A DNA stretch of 41,407 nt, taken from contig CANMSB010000038.1 of the NCBI GenBank assembly GCA_947500445.1, forward strand, positions 1 through 41,407, given 5' to 3'. Below are positions 16,825 to 24,616 of the stretch, piece after piece; position 1 is the stretch's first letter; each line of letters opens with the position of its first letter. The stretch comes from an uncultured Flavobacteriaceae bacterium. Lineage in GTDB: Bacteria > Bacteroidota > Bacteroidia > Flavobacteriales > Flavobacteriaceae. Position numbers and translations under genes: made by a program. The notes under the pieces are model-generated. The model was not told where the DNA came from. It worked only from the letters and a program-made list of their open reading frames with translations, and did no database searches.

Positions 16825-18168
16825 ATGAAGCAAACACCAAAAAATGTAGCGATTATAGGCTCTGGCCTTGTTGGTTCGTTACTTTCCATTTACCTCAAAC
16901 GCGAGGGACATAACGTAACGGTTTTTGATCGACGCCCAGATATTCGGAATGTGGCATTTTCGGGCCGCTCCATCAATCTGGCGATGAGCAACCGCGGTTG
17001 GTTGGCCCTTAGGGAGGTAGCTATCGAGGAAACCATTAAGGAAATCGCCATTCCATTGCACCAAAGGGCCATGCACGTCATTGGAAAACCGCAATATTTT
17101 CAACCATACGGAAAGGAAGGGGAAGCCATATGGTCAATTTCGAGGGGTGTGCTCAACCGTAAAATGATCGACCTTGCGGAAAAGGCCGGTGTTCAGTTTC
17201 GTTTCAATGAAAAGGTATGGGATATCGATCTACCGGAAGCTAAAATTTATACCGGGGAATCTGAAAAAAGTGAATGGCAGGCGTATCAATATGATATGGT
17301 GTTCGGCTGTGACGGGGCGTTTTCAAGAGTCCGCCATAAAATGCAGCGCAGAAGCCGTTTTGACTATTCCCAGGATTTTATAGATGTCGGCTATAAGGAG
17401 CTCAGTATTCCGGCAAATGCCGACGGTACCCATAAGCTGGATAAAAATGCCTTTCACATCTGGCCCAGGGGTAAATTCATGTTGATCGCTATGCCCAATT
17501 TGGACGGCAGCTTTACGTGTACTTTGTTTATGCCGTTCGAAGGTCCGGTTTCTTTCGAAAACATTATCGACCGGAAACAGGCCACCACTTTTTTTACTAC
17601 GTATTTCCCGAATGTGATGTTGGTAATGGATAGTCTGCTGGAAGATTTCTTTAAAAACCCTACGAGTGCCATGGTAACCATGAAGTGCTATCCATGGACG
17701 TATTGGGACAAGGTGGCGTTGGTAGGGGATTCCGCCCATGCCGTAGTTCCTTTTTATGGACAGGGAATGAATGCCGGCTTTGAGGATATTTATATGCTGA
17801 ACAAACTTATGGAAACCCATGGAGACGATTGGGAGTCTATTTTTATGGAGTATCAAAAAGAACGTAAGCCCAATGCGGATGCGATAGCGGAACTCAGCTA
17901 CCGGAATTTTATGGAGATGAGCAGTAAGACCGCCGACCCCAATTTTTTACTTCAAAAGAAAATCGAGAAACGGTTCGCTGCCAAACATCCCAAAAAATGG
18001 ATACCTGCGTACTCCCGGGTCACTTTTTCCGAAAGGCCCTATTCCGAAGCCCTTGCCGTAGGCGATGCACAGGAAGCGATTATGAAACAGGTGATGCAAC
18101 TACCGAATATCGCCGATAAATGGGACAGTACGGAGGTAGAGGAAAAGATACTGGGTTTGTTACAATGA
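16825..18168 (+). CDS. kmo: Kynurenine 3-monooxygenase
   Basis: 447 residues, full length. An FAD-dependent class A hydroxylase that converts kynurenine to 3-hydroxykynurenine with NADPH and O2. Visible motifs: the dinucleotide-binding GxGxxG (VAIIGSGLVGS, about 8-18) with the following acidic FDRRPD; the FAD/NADPH motif GCDGAFSRVR; and the ribose-contact motif VALVGDSAHAVVPFYGQGMN, which is characteristic of this enzyme. The C-terminal region (about 390-447) would correspond to the membrane-associated or capping helix. It lies 98 bp downstream of inverted-repeat copy 2, which may lie within its upstream regulatory region. The product is a substrate of the kynureninase encoded at 8426. Confidence 0.95.
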   Translation: MKQTPKNVAIIGSGLVGSLLSIYLKREGHNVTVFDRRPDIRNVAFSGRSINLAMSNRGWLALREVAIEETIKEIAIPLHQRAMHVIGKPQYFQPYGKEGEAIWSISRGVLNRKMIDLAEKAGVQFRFNEKVWDIDLPEAKIYTGESEKSEWQAYQYDMVFGCDGAFSRVRHKMQRRSRFDYSQDFIDVGYKELSIPANADGTHKLDKNAFHIWPRGKFMLIAMPNLDGSFTCTLFMPFEGPVSFENIIDRKQATTFFTTYFPNVMLVMDSLLEDFFKNPTSAMVTMKCYPWTYWDKVALVGDSAHAVVPFYGQGMNAGFEDIYMLNKLMETHGDDWESIFMEYQKERKPNADAIAELSYRNFMEMSSKTADPNFLLQKKIEKRFAAKHPKKWIPAYSRVTFSERPYSEALAVGDAQEAIMKQVMQLPNIADKWDSTEVEEKILGLLQ

Positions 18169-18302
18169 CCAAAGCATACCAAATTGCATTCAGCACATGC
18201 TGCAGAGGTGTGAAGGGCGCATATTAGTATTGCCTATCTCCTTTCCACTACCATTACTACTTTGAGTTTTGAAAACATAAGGGCCGAAGACTATGATTTT
18301 GG

Positions 18303-19484
18303 TTAGTGGATGATTATCCGTTTTGGATCTAAGGGAAGTTCAACATGGGATTTGATGTTACCTTCGTAATCCGCGAAAACAACGTACCCCGTACTGGCTG
18401 AGGTTGAATATGCAAAAATTATGGTTTCCGTTTTCAAATCGACCTTAAAATCATGAAAAGAACGGGCGTAATCTGCTGGAGTCACAAGGTCGGGTAGAAT
18501 TTCCGTCAATACTTTATTGTCGAATGTTATTAGTTCTTCCGCCGTCATTTCAAAAAGGATATCCCCGTTTTCCAAATCGGTGATAGCGGGTGCGACCGGA
18601 AAGGAAGATGGTTGGGGAAGGGCAATAAAGGAAGGAAATTTGTTTTCTACTGTAAACGATGTCAGTAAAGTGGGCGTAAATGGTTTTGATACAATGGTAA
18701 TACTCCGTTTAAAGCTAAAATCATTTATATCATAAACATCATATTCATTAAAGTTGTTGGTTTTACTATCTATAAATACTTCGTTGCCCGCTATAAATGC
18801 TTTATTGATGGTATCATCAAAAGTGAATTCGTTTAATACTTCTCCAGCTGCAAGGTCCACCAAGGATACTCGATATTCTGGTACTCCCCCTTCGGCTTTT
18901 AGGTAATAGACCAAAACAAAGTTATCATACGTTTGAATATCGAAAGGGGTGAAATCTGCAGAAGCAGAATCGGAATAGGCGACATCAATTCTTGAACAGG
19001 GTGCTTCTTCCAGTAGGTCGTAAACCTCTAAATAGAGGCTTTTATCGATTTCATTTTCGGTACCGGCCAGTTTGTATACCACATCGCCATTGGTTCCAGG
19101 GCCGTAGCGTATTTCATCTTCAAAACTGGCACAAAACTCCGGTACCAGAGTTGTGGTCGCGGTTGCTAAGTTTCTAAGTTTTAGGTCCAAGGTAGGTATG
19201 TCCAAAGTATAAAACAGTAACATATCAAAGGTGAACACCGAAAAATATTTATAATCCGGATTTAAACCGAATTCAGTTTCAAGATTGGTGAATTGGGTCG
19301 TTCCCTCACTGGAAATATCCAATACAGCAGGTTTATCATTGACTTGCCCATAAACCGTTACCGGAATATACGCGGTATCTTCTTCCTCTTCGGTGGTGGT
19401 GTCATCAGTGCTACTACAGGCCGATAGGGCAATGAGGGTACTAAAAAACCAAGGTAGGTAAAAGTGTTGGGCTTTAAATGACAT
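18303..19484 (-). CDS. Outer-membrane lipoprotein of unknown function
   Basis: 393 residues. A lipoprotein signal peptide with lipobox LSAC (C23) is followed by an acidic, threonine-rich linker (SSTDDTTTEEEED). Acidic residues just after the cysteine are typical of surface-exposed Bacteroidota lipoproteins. The mature part has repeating beta-type segments with aromatic and Asp/Thr patterns (KYFSVFTFDMLLFYTLD; TFDDTINKAFIAGNEVFI; VFADYEGNIKSHVELPLDP), suggesting a propeller-like or DUF4374-like fold; that is a guess from pattern. No SusC/SusD neighbours and no catalytic motif. Its promoter should be just right of 19484; the nearest box on the minus strand is imperfect. Confidence 0.75.
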   Translation of the reverse strand: MSFKAQHFYLPWFFSTLIALSACSSTDDTTTEEEEDTAYIPVTVYGQVNDKPAVLDISSEGTTQFTNLETEFGLNPDYKYFSVFTFDMLLFYTLDIPTLDLKLRNLATATTTLVPEFCASFEDEIRYGPGTNGDVVYKLAGTENEIDKSLYLEVYDLLEEAPCSRIDVAYSDSASADFTPFDIQTYDNFVLVYYLKAEGGVPEYRVSLVDLAAGEVLNEFTFDDTINKAFIAGNEVFIDSKTNNFNEYDVYDINDFSFKRSITIVSKPFTPTLLTSFTVENKFPSFIALPQPSSFPVAPAITDLENGDILFEMTAEELITFDNKVLTEILPDLVTPADYARSFHDFKVDLKTETIIFAYSTSASTGYVVFADYEGNIKSHVELPLDPKRIIIH

Positions 19485-19920
19485 CTGTTTTTTTTATAGT
19501 TGTACCGTGCTAGGCCAAAAAATCATCATAAAAGTAGCTAAAATATAGTCAAGGGTTTCGTGTTGTTATCTTAAAATGCCCTTTGTGGTCCGAGGAGTAT
19601 GAAACTTCGCTCGACAAAGCGGTCTCTTTTTCTTTGGTTCTGTTTCTTTTGAAAAAGCAAAAAAATGAACGGACGTTTCAATTAAAAAACAAAGGGCTGA
19701 TGTTCTTCATTCATTTTGTCATGAAGCCCATTTTTTAGTCGAACCCAGGTTGCTTTAATGCCATGTTGAAAACGAATTTCATTCTTTTCCGATTAACCTG
19801 TGTATGTTAAATGCGAAGCGGTTTGGTAGCGCTATGACCTCATGGCCAGGATACTAAACTCGGGTCTTTTGCGTTATAGAAAAGAAAAATGTAAGAAAAT
19901 ACATCAGTAAATCAATAAAA
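19485..19920. other. Intergenic region, divergent promoters expected
   Basis: About 435 bp between a leftward lipoprotein gene and a rightward OmpA-like gene. No gene, terminator or strong promoter box was recognised. The part near 19640-19680 is rich in A and T. Confidence 0.4.
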
Positions 19921-21042
19921 TTGCATAAAGTTCCCTCAATTTTAGCAGTCTTGTTTTTAGGCTGTTTTTATATGGTCCATTCCCAAAACCTGGTGTATAA
20001 TCCAAGTTTTGAGGAGCATTTTAAATGCCCCGAAGAATTGGGCAATATCGATGATGACGTTCCCCATTGGTCCAGGTCTACCGGAGGCACCACCGACTAC
20101 TTTCACAGTTGTAGTTCGGATATGGGCGTTCCTAAAAATTTTAATGGATACCAACCTGCCGATTTTGGTCAGGCCTATGCCGGTCTATATTTAAGTGCTC
20201 CGAACGACTATCGGGAATACCTTCAGGGACAACTAAAACAACCGTTGCGGGCGGGAAAGCGTTATGAGGTCAGTTTTTATATCAGTTTGGCCGATAAATC
20301 GGGATATTCCATACGCGATATCGGAGTGTTGTTTTCATCGAACAAGAAAAAGGTCAATACCCGAAAGGTGATCAAATTTCAAGGCGATATCTCCAGAAAT
20401 TCGAAATATAGTTTTACCGAAATGCGCAATTGGATGTATTTTACCAATACCAAAAGTTGGAGCCGGGTGGTAACGACATTTATAGCCAAGGGAAACGAAA
20501 AGTTCTTGACCATTGGTAATTTTCGGGATGATCGAAAATCGAACCTCCATAAAGAGAAAGGGCTGAAAAAGGCGGCCTATTATTATTTGGATATGGTTTC
20601 CGTCACCCTTTTACCCGATGAATATCCGTTTAACGACATACAGGTAAACAAAATATACAGGTTGCCCAATGTGAAATTTAAAACGGACGAATATGAATTG
20701 GACCATCTGGCAAAAACGGAATTGAAACGGCTTTTTCAAGAATTGGAAAAAGACGAAAAACTTTTTGTGACCATTCATGCGCATACCGATAATGATGGAA
20801 CCGAAAATTATAACAACGAACTTTCCGCCAAAAGGGCAAAATCGGTCGCGGCCTACCTGACCGGTTTAGGGCTTCCCAAAGAACGTATCCGTTGGATCGG
20901 GCATGGCGGAAAGCAGCCCGTTGCGGACAATGCTACCGAAGATGGGCAACGCAAAAACAGAAGAGCGGAGTTTATGATCTCGAACGGAGCCTTTGAACAA
21001 CAAGATGGAATTACGGAAACCCTTTTCGAGGATGGGCAATAA
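19921..21042 (+). CDS. OmpA family protein with N-terminal NPSFE domain (paralogue 1)
   Basis: 373 residues starting at TTG 19921; no in-frame ATG precedes it, and the next ATG (19972) would cut into the signal peptide (VPSILAVLFLGCFYMVHSQ). The N-terminal domain (about 23-225) begins NLVYNPSFEEHFKCPEE and looks like a jelly-roll or carbohydrate-binding-like fold (FYISLADKSGYS, GNFRDDRKSN). The C-terminal OmpA-type peptidoglycan-binding domain (about 255-365) has the expected HAHTDNDGTENYN, LSAKRAKSVAAYL and QRKNRRAEF motifs. It should anchor the outer membrane to peptidoglycan, with the N-terminal domain facing either the periplasm or the surface. A paralogue follows 464 bp downstream. Proteins of this layout are frequent in gliding flavobacteria; the specific role is unknown. 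Confidence 0.87.
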   Translation: MHKVPSILAVLFLGCFYMVHSQNLVYNPSFEEHFKCPEELGNIDDDVPHWSRSTGGTTDYFHSCSSDMGVPKNFNGYQPADFGQAYAGLYLSAPNDYREYLQGQLKQPLRAGKRYEVSFYISLADKSGYSIRDIGVLFSSNKKKVNTRKVIKFQGDISRNSKYSFTEMRNWMYFTNTKSWSRVVTTFIAKGNEKFLTIGNFRDDRKSNLHKEKGLKKAAYYYLDMVSVTLLPDEYPFNDIQVNKIYRLPNVKFKTDEYELDHLAKTELKRLFQELEKDEKLFVTIHAHTDNDGTENYNNELSAKRAKSVAAYLTGLGLPKERIRWIGHGGKQPVADNATEDGQRKNRRAEFMISNGAFEQQDGITETLFEDGQ

Positions 21043-21309
21043 TAGCGATACTACCTTTCAAGATCCTTGCGACCTTCGGAATTGCCATGAGATTGTACAT
21101 TTTAACATAGGAAACGGCAGGAAGTTATAACCGAGCCCCACGACCCCTTTCGGTGGCAGGGGAATGACTATTGCATCAACTGGGGCGAACATTCGATAGG
21201 ACATGGATTTTCTAAAATCCCATAAATCCATAAAAAGCTACCGTTTAACGAAGGGAAGCGGCCAGTGTTGTATCCGATAAACATATATCGTAGTTTTAGA
21301 GGATAACTA
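21043..21309. other. Spacer between the two OmpA-like genes
   Basis: About 270 bp without a coding frame or recognisable terminator, ending where inverted-repeat copy 3 begins. Confidence 0.4.
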
Positions 21310-21493
21310 ACACCATTTTAACTTTGAAATCGCGCGTATAGAAATTGAATTATTTTTTAGTTGTTCGAGGCAAAAAGCCTGTCCCCGGCTTGACCGGGGA
21401 TCTAAGCATAGCCTTAGCTACGGTTATATTTTTTAACGAAGAACAGCCGAAAAAGAAACGATTTATTAGTGCTATTTCAAAGTTAAAATGGTA
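21310..21493 (+). repeat. Dispersed inverted-repeat element, copy 3 (184 bp)
   Basis: About 95% identical to copy 2 over its length, same orientation. It begins ACACCATTTTAACTTTGAAA and ends TTTCAAAGTTAAAATGGTAC, so both outermost tips carry a matching change (ACACC / GGTAC differ from ATACC / GGTAT). It ends 13 bp before the ATG of the second OmpA-like gene. A frame through its right arm stays open into that gene. Confidence 0.9.
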
Positions 21494-21506
21494 CAACCAT
21501 TCGGTA

Positions 21507-22643
21507 ATGCTTGTTTCGATCGGCATAAAGCGATTGCTCTTTTTGTGCATGGGAATTTTTCCATTGCTCCTACGTGCACAGAACCTGGTCGCGAATCCCA
21601 GTTTTGAAAGCTATGCCAAATGCCCTGAAAGACTTGGACTTTTCGATACCAATGTCGCTTCTTGGTCATGCCCTACATCCGGTACCACCGATTATTTTAA
21701 TGCTTGTAGTTCCGCTATGGGCACTCCCGAAAACTTTAAGGGCAGGCAACCTGCCGATTTTGGTGATGGGTATACCGGTATGTACGTGTTTGCCCCGGAC
21801 GATTATCGGGAATATATACAGGTGGCGCTTACCGAACCATTACAGGCGGGAAAAAAATATCAGGTTTCTTTTTACGTAAGCCTAGCCGAAAAATCGGATT
21901 CCGCAATAAAGGAGTTCGGAGTGTTGTTCTCCAATTACGAGTTAAAGATTCCCACGCAAAAAAATCTTTCCAAGAAAAAACGGTATCAGTTACAGGGACA
22001 TCAATACACCTATTTGGAAATCGGATACACCAATTTTTTTTCCGATACCAAAGATTGGATTTTGGTCAATTCCCAATTTACCGCCAAGGGAAACGAGCGT
22101 TTTATGTGTATCGGTAATTTTAAGGCCAACGCCCGTACACGAATGTTCAAGACCAAAAAAAATGCCAAGCAAGGGGCATATTATTATATCGATATGGTCG
22201 CCGTAAGCGGTGTTGAAAAAATGGAGGTGGCAAAACCCCTTGTAGCGATTGCCAATGGAAAAGAAACGAGTAACATCGAACTTGATCGAAGTTACATCTT
22301 TAAAAATGTACTGTTCGAATTTGATCGGTCGTCCCTTTTAAAATCGGCCAAAAATGAACTCGAAAAGGTATACACCTTATTGCGCTCCAATGCCAATCTG
22401 AAAATTGCTATTGACGGACATACCGATAATGTAGGGTCGGTAGCGTACAATCAACAACTTTCCCAGCTACGGGCGAAAGCCGTAGCGAACCACCTGCAGG
22501 AATTGGGGGTGCCAAAGGAACGGATCGTTTGGCAGGGCCATGGCGGCAATTCGCCTATTACGGAAAACGAAACCGAACAGGGCCGGCAACAAAATAGAAG
22601 GGTAGAGTTTACCATTAGCAAAAGTGTCGTTGCTCCCGATTAA
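21507..22643 (+). CDS. OmpA family protein with N-terminal NPSFE domain (paralogue 2)
   Basis: 378 residues from ATG 21507, chosen because the signal peptide (MLVSIGIKRLLFLCMGIFPLLLRAQ) begins there. The frame stays open upstream through the inverted-repeat element to a TTG at 21345, but those 54 codons are element sequence and not likely translated. Same architecture as the preceding paralogue: NLVANPSFESYAKCPE, GTTDYFNACSSAMGTP, FYVSLAEKSDSAIKEFGVLFS, then an OmpA domain with LLKSAKNELEKVY, IDGHTDNVGSVAYNQQLSQL and RQQNRRVEF. It probably binds peptidoglycan. With the element ending 13 bp upstream, its promoter must lie within or beyond the element. Confidence 0.88.
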   Translation: MLVSIGIKRLLFLCMGIFPLLLRAQNLVANPSFESYAKCPERLGLFDTNVASWSCPTSGTTDYFNACSSAMGTPENFKGRQPADFGDGYTGMYVFAPDDYREYIQVALTEPLQAGKKYQVSFYVSLAEKSDSAIKEFGVLFSNYELKIPTQKNLSKKKRYQLQGHQYTYLEIGYTNFFSDTKDWILVNSQFTAKGNERFMCIGNFKANARTRMFKTKKNAKQGAYYYIDMVAVSGVEKMEVAKPLVAIANGKETSNIELDRSYIFKNVLFEFDRSSLLKSAKNELEKVYTLLRSNANLKIAIDGHTDNVGSVAYNQQLSQLRAKAVANHLQELGVPKERIVWQGHGGNSPITENETEQGRQQNRRVEFTISKSVVAPD

Positions 22644-22733
22644 ATTTGCGGTACCATTTCCATTCCCATTCAAATCCCCTTACCTTGCGGTAGATTGGAC
22701 AATGATGTCGGTTACCATAGAAACAAAACAGGT

Positions 22734-23504
22734 ATGGATGTAAATTTTGCGGTACTCATAGATGGAGATAACATACCTTCGGCTTATGTGAAGGAGATGA
22801 TGGAGGAAATTGCCAAGTACGGGAACCCCACTATAAAACGGATTTATGGAGACTGGACAAACCCCAGACTTGGTAAGTGGAAACAAGTACTGCTCGAAAA
22901 TGCCATTGTACCAATCCAACAGTACGGCTATACCCAAGGTAAAAATGCTACGGATTCCGCCATGATCATCGATGCCATGGATATTTTGTATTCCGGTAAG
23001 GTGAACGGTTTTTGTATCGTAAGTAGCGACAGCGATTTTACGCGCCTGGCCACAAGGCTTCGGGAAGCGGGCATGCAGGTATTCGGTATCGGGGAAAAAA
23101 AGACGCCAAATCCGTTCATTGTTGCCTGTGACAAGTTCATCTACATCGAAATTTTAAAAAACAATTCGGGAGAGGACACTACGGACAATAACAAGGACAA
23201 AACTGCTACAAAGAACGATATCGATAAAATTACGGCCAAGGAAGTCCGTTGGATATCGAACACCATTAACGATTTGGCGGATGATGACGGTTGGGCCTTT
23301 TTGGGCGATGTCGGAAGCCTACTTCAAAAGAAACAACCGAACTTTGATGCACGTAATTATGGGTTTCAAAAATTGACCCCGTTGGTCGATTCTATTTCCA
23401 ACTTTGAAGTGGAGCGCCGTGAAGACTCCAAAGGCCGCAGAAAATTGGTTTTTGTAAAGATCAAGGAGAAAAAAAGAGCTTCGTCCCGTAAACGAAAATC
23501 CTAA
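22734..23504 (+). CDS. NYN-domain RNase-like protein with C-terminal LOTUS/OST-HTH domain
   Basis: 256 residues from ATG 22734; upstream in-frame TTG 22695 is less likely because the NYN fold begins right at MDVNFAVLIDGDN. The NYN (PIN-like) domain spans about 1-150 with the acidic residues expected for metal-dependent RNA cleavage: D10 and D12 in LIDGDN, D74 in KNATDSAMIIDAM, D99 and D101 in SSDSDF. The C-terminal part (about 170-245: VRWISNTINDLADDDGWAFL, GSLLQKKQPNFDARNYGF, KLTPLVDSI) fits a LOTUS/OST-HTH RNA-binding domain, and the tail is basic. This layout (LabA/MARF1-like) suggests an RNA-targeting nuclease or regulator in the cytoplasm; its targets are unknown. Confidence 0.88.
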   Translation: MDVNFAVLIDGDNIPSAYVKEMMEEIAKYGNPTIKRIYGDWTNPRLGKWKQVLLENAIVPIQQYGYTQGKNATDSAMIIDAMDILYSGKVNGFCIVSSDSDFTRLATRLREAGMQVFGIGEKKTPNPFIVACDKFIYIEILKNNSGEDTTDNNKDKTATKNDIDKITAKEVRWISNTINDLADDDGWAFLGDVGSLLQKKQPNFDARNYGFQKLTPLVDSISNFEVERREDSKGRRKLVFVKIKEKKRASSRKRKS

Positions 23505-23705
23505 GGTTTCTATAGCGTTCCCTTACTTTCCGTAAAGGCAAACTGTTTCAGGGATTGTGGTCCGGTTTTGGGTTTGGTGACATTTTTGTTATCCATTTCC
23601 ATAGGCGAACGGGCCACGTGACAACACCTATTTTTTATAACATACTTCCTGACACAAGGTTGTCACTATCCGGTGGTACTATTGTAGCTCATAAAGTAAT
23701 ATCAA

Positions 23706-24164
23706 ATGGAAAAAAGAAAACAAGAGGGATTTAGCGTCATTGGAATCAAAGTGAGGACGATCAATGAAAATGGGCAAGCGGCAAAAGATATCGGGAAACT
23801 GTGGCACAGGTTCGTTTCGGAAAACATCGTGGCTAAGATTCCCAACAAAATAAGTACCTCCGTTTTGTCCATATACACTAATTATGAGAAGGACCATACC
23901 GCACCTTATGATACCATATTGGGCTGTATGGTGGATTCCTTGAAGGATATTCCAGAGGGGATGGTCGGGCAGCGTTTTAACGATAGCAATTATTTAAGAT
24001 TTCTAGCGAATGGCGACCTGTCAAAAGGAGTGGTATACCATGTTTGGAAGGAGATATGGGACAACGATTTCGACCGCTTGTATACGGCCGATTTTGAAGT
24101 TTACGGGGAAAAGGCCCAGGACCCTACCAACGCCGAGGTAGAAATTTTTGTTGCAGTCCGGTAG
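23706..24164 (+). CDS. GyrI/Cass2-like effector-binding domain protein
   Basis: 152 residues, a stand-alone effector-binding domain with no DNA-binding part. Recognisable segments include FSVIGIKVRTINENGQAAKD near the N-terminus, IGKLWHRFVSENI, SIYTNYEKDHTAPYDTILGC, and the C-terminal VWKEIWDNDFDRLYTADFEVYG, as in the AraC effector-binding, GyrI-like and Cass2 families. Such proteins bind hydrophobic or cationic small molecules and may sequester them; the ligand here is unknown. A partial -7 box (TACTATTG, 23677-23684) lies upstream. Inverted-repeat copy 4 begins 22 bp after the stop. Confidence 0.85.
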   Translation: MEKRKQEGFSVIGIKVRTINENGQAAKDIGKLWHRFVSENIVAKIPNKISTSVLSIYTNYEKDHTAPYDTILGCMVDSLKDIPEGMVGQRFNDSNYLRFLANGDLSKGVVYHVWKEIWDNDFDRLYTADFEVYGEKAQDPTNAEVEIFVAVR

Positions 24165-24186
24165 CGGTGGTGCGAATGGTCCGCTA

Positions 24187-24348
24187 ATACCATTTTAACT
24201 TTGAAATCGTGCGTATAGAAATTGAATTATCTTTTAGTTGTTCGAGGCAAAAAATCTAAGCATAGCCGTAGCTACGGTTATATTTTTTAACGAAGAACAG
24301 CTGAAAAAGAAACGATTTATTAGTGCTATTTCAAAGTTAAAATGGTAT
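24187..24348 (+). repeat. Dispersed inverted-repeat element, copy 4 (162 bp, short core)
   Basis: Same arms and orientation as copies 2 and 3, but the CCCCGG-CCGGGG hairpin module of the core is missing, so the arm sequence GAGGCAAAA runs directly into ATCTAAGCATAGCCGTAGC. It shows that the core is modular. Confidence 0.9.
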
Positions 24349-24616
24349 AATTTCCAATTTCACACGATTTTATTTCTACCGTTCGGTTTTGGCAGTATTT
24401 TTGAACAAAGTCAGAAACGGAATGCGCAATGCTGCATTGTGTGCAAGAAAGCAACGCCTAAAGCTAAAGTTCCTGAAAAGCGATATCTTCAGTAGGGAAC
24501 GCGTCCCAACTTTTTTTCGAAAACCGGACAAGATGGCTTTGGCAAGGTAATGAAGCGTTTTCCGTTTGCATGGCTCCGGATGTTTCGGGGCTACTGAAGT
24601 TTAAAATGTTGAAATT
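24349..24616. other. Spacer with no supported feature
   Basis: About 270 bp of mixed composition. No gene, hairpin or promoter box stands out. Confidence 0.4.

Noticed and set aside
16622-16828. A 68-codon frame through repeat copy 2
   Set aside because: It is the right arm of the inverted-repeat element read in one frame. The same reading appears in other copies and has no start context or known domain.
21150-21200. CCCC/GGGG-like pairing near 21140-21165, briefly considered as a tRNA or RNA gene
   Set aside because: No cloverleaf, anticodon arm or T-arm sequence can be drawn.
21345-21506. A 54-residue N-terminal extension of the second OmpA-like protein
   Set aside because: The codons are repeat-element sequence, start with TTG and precede a clear signal peptide at 21507.
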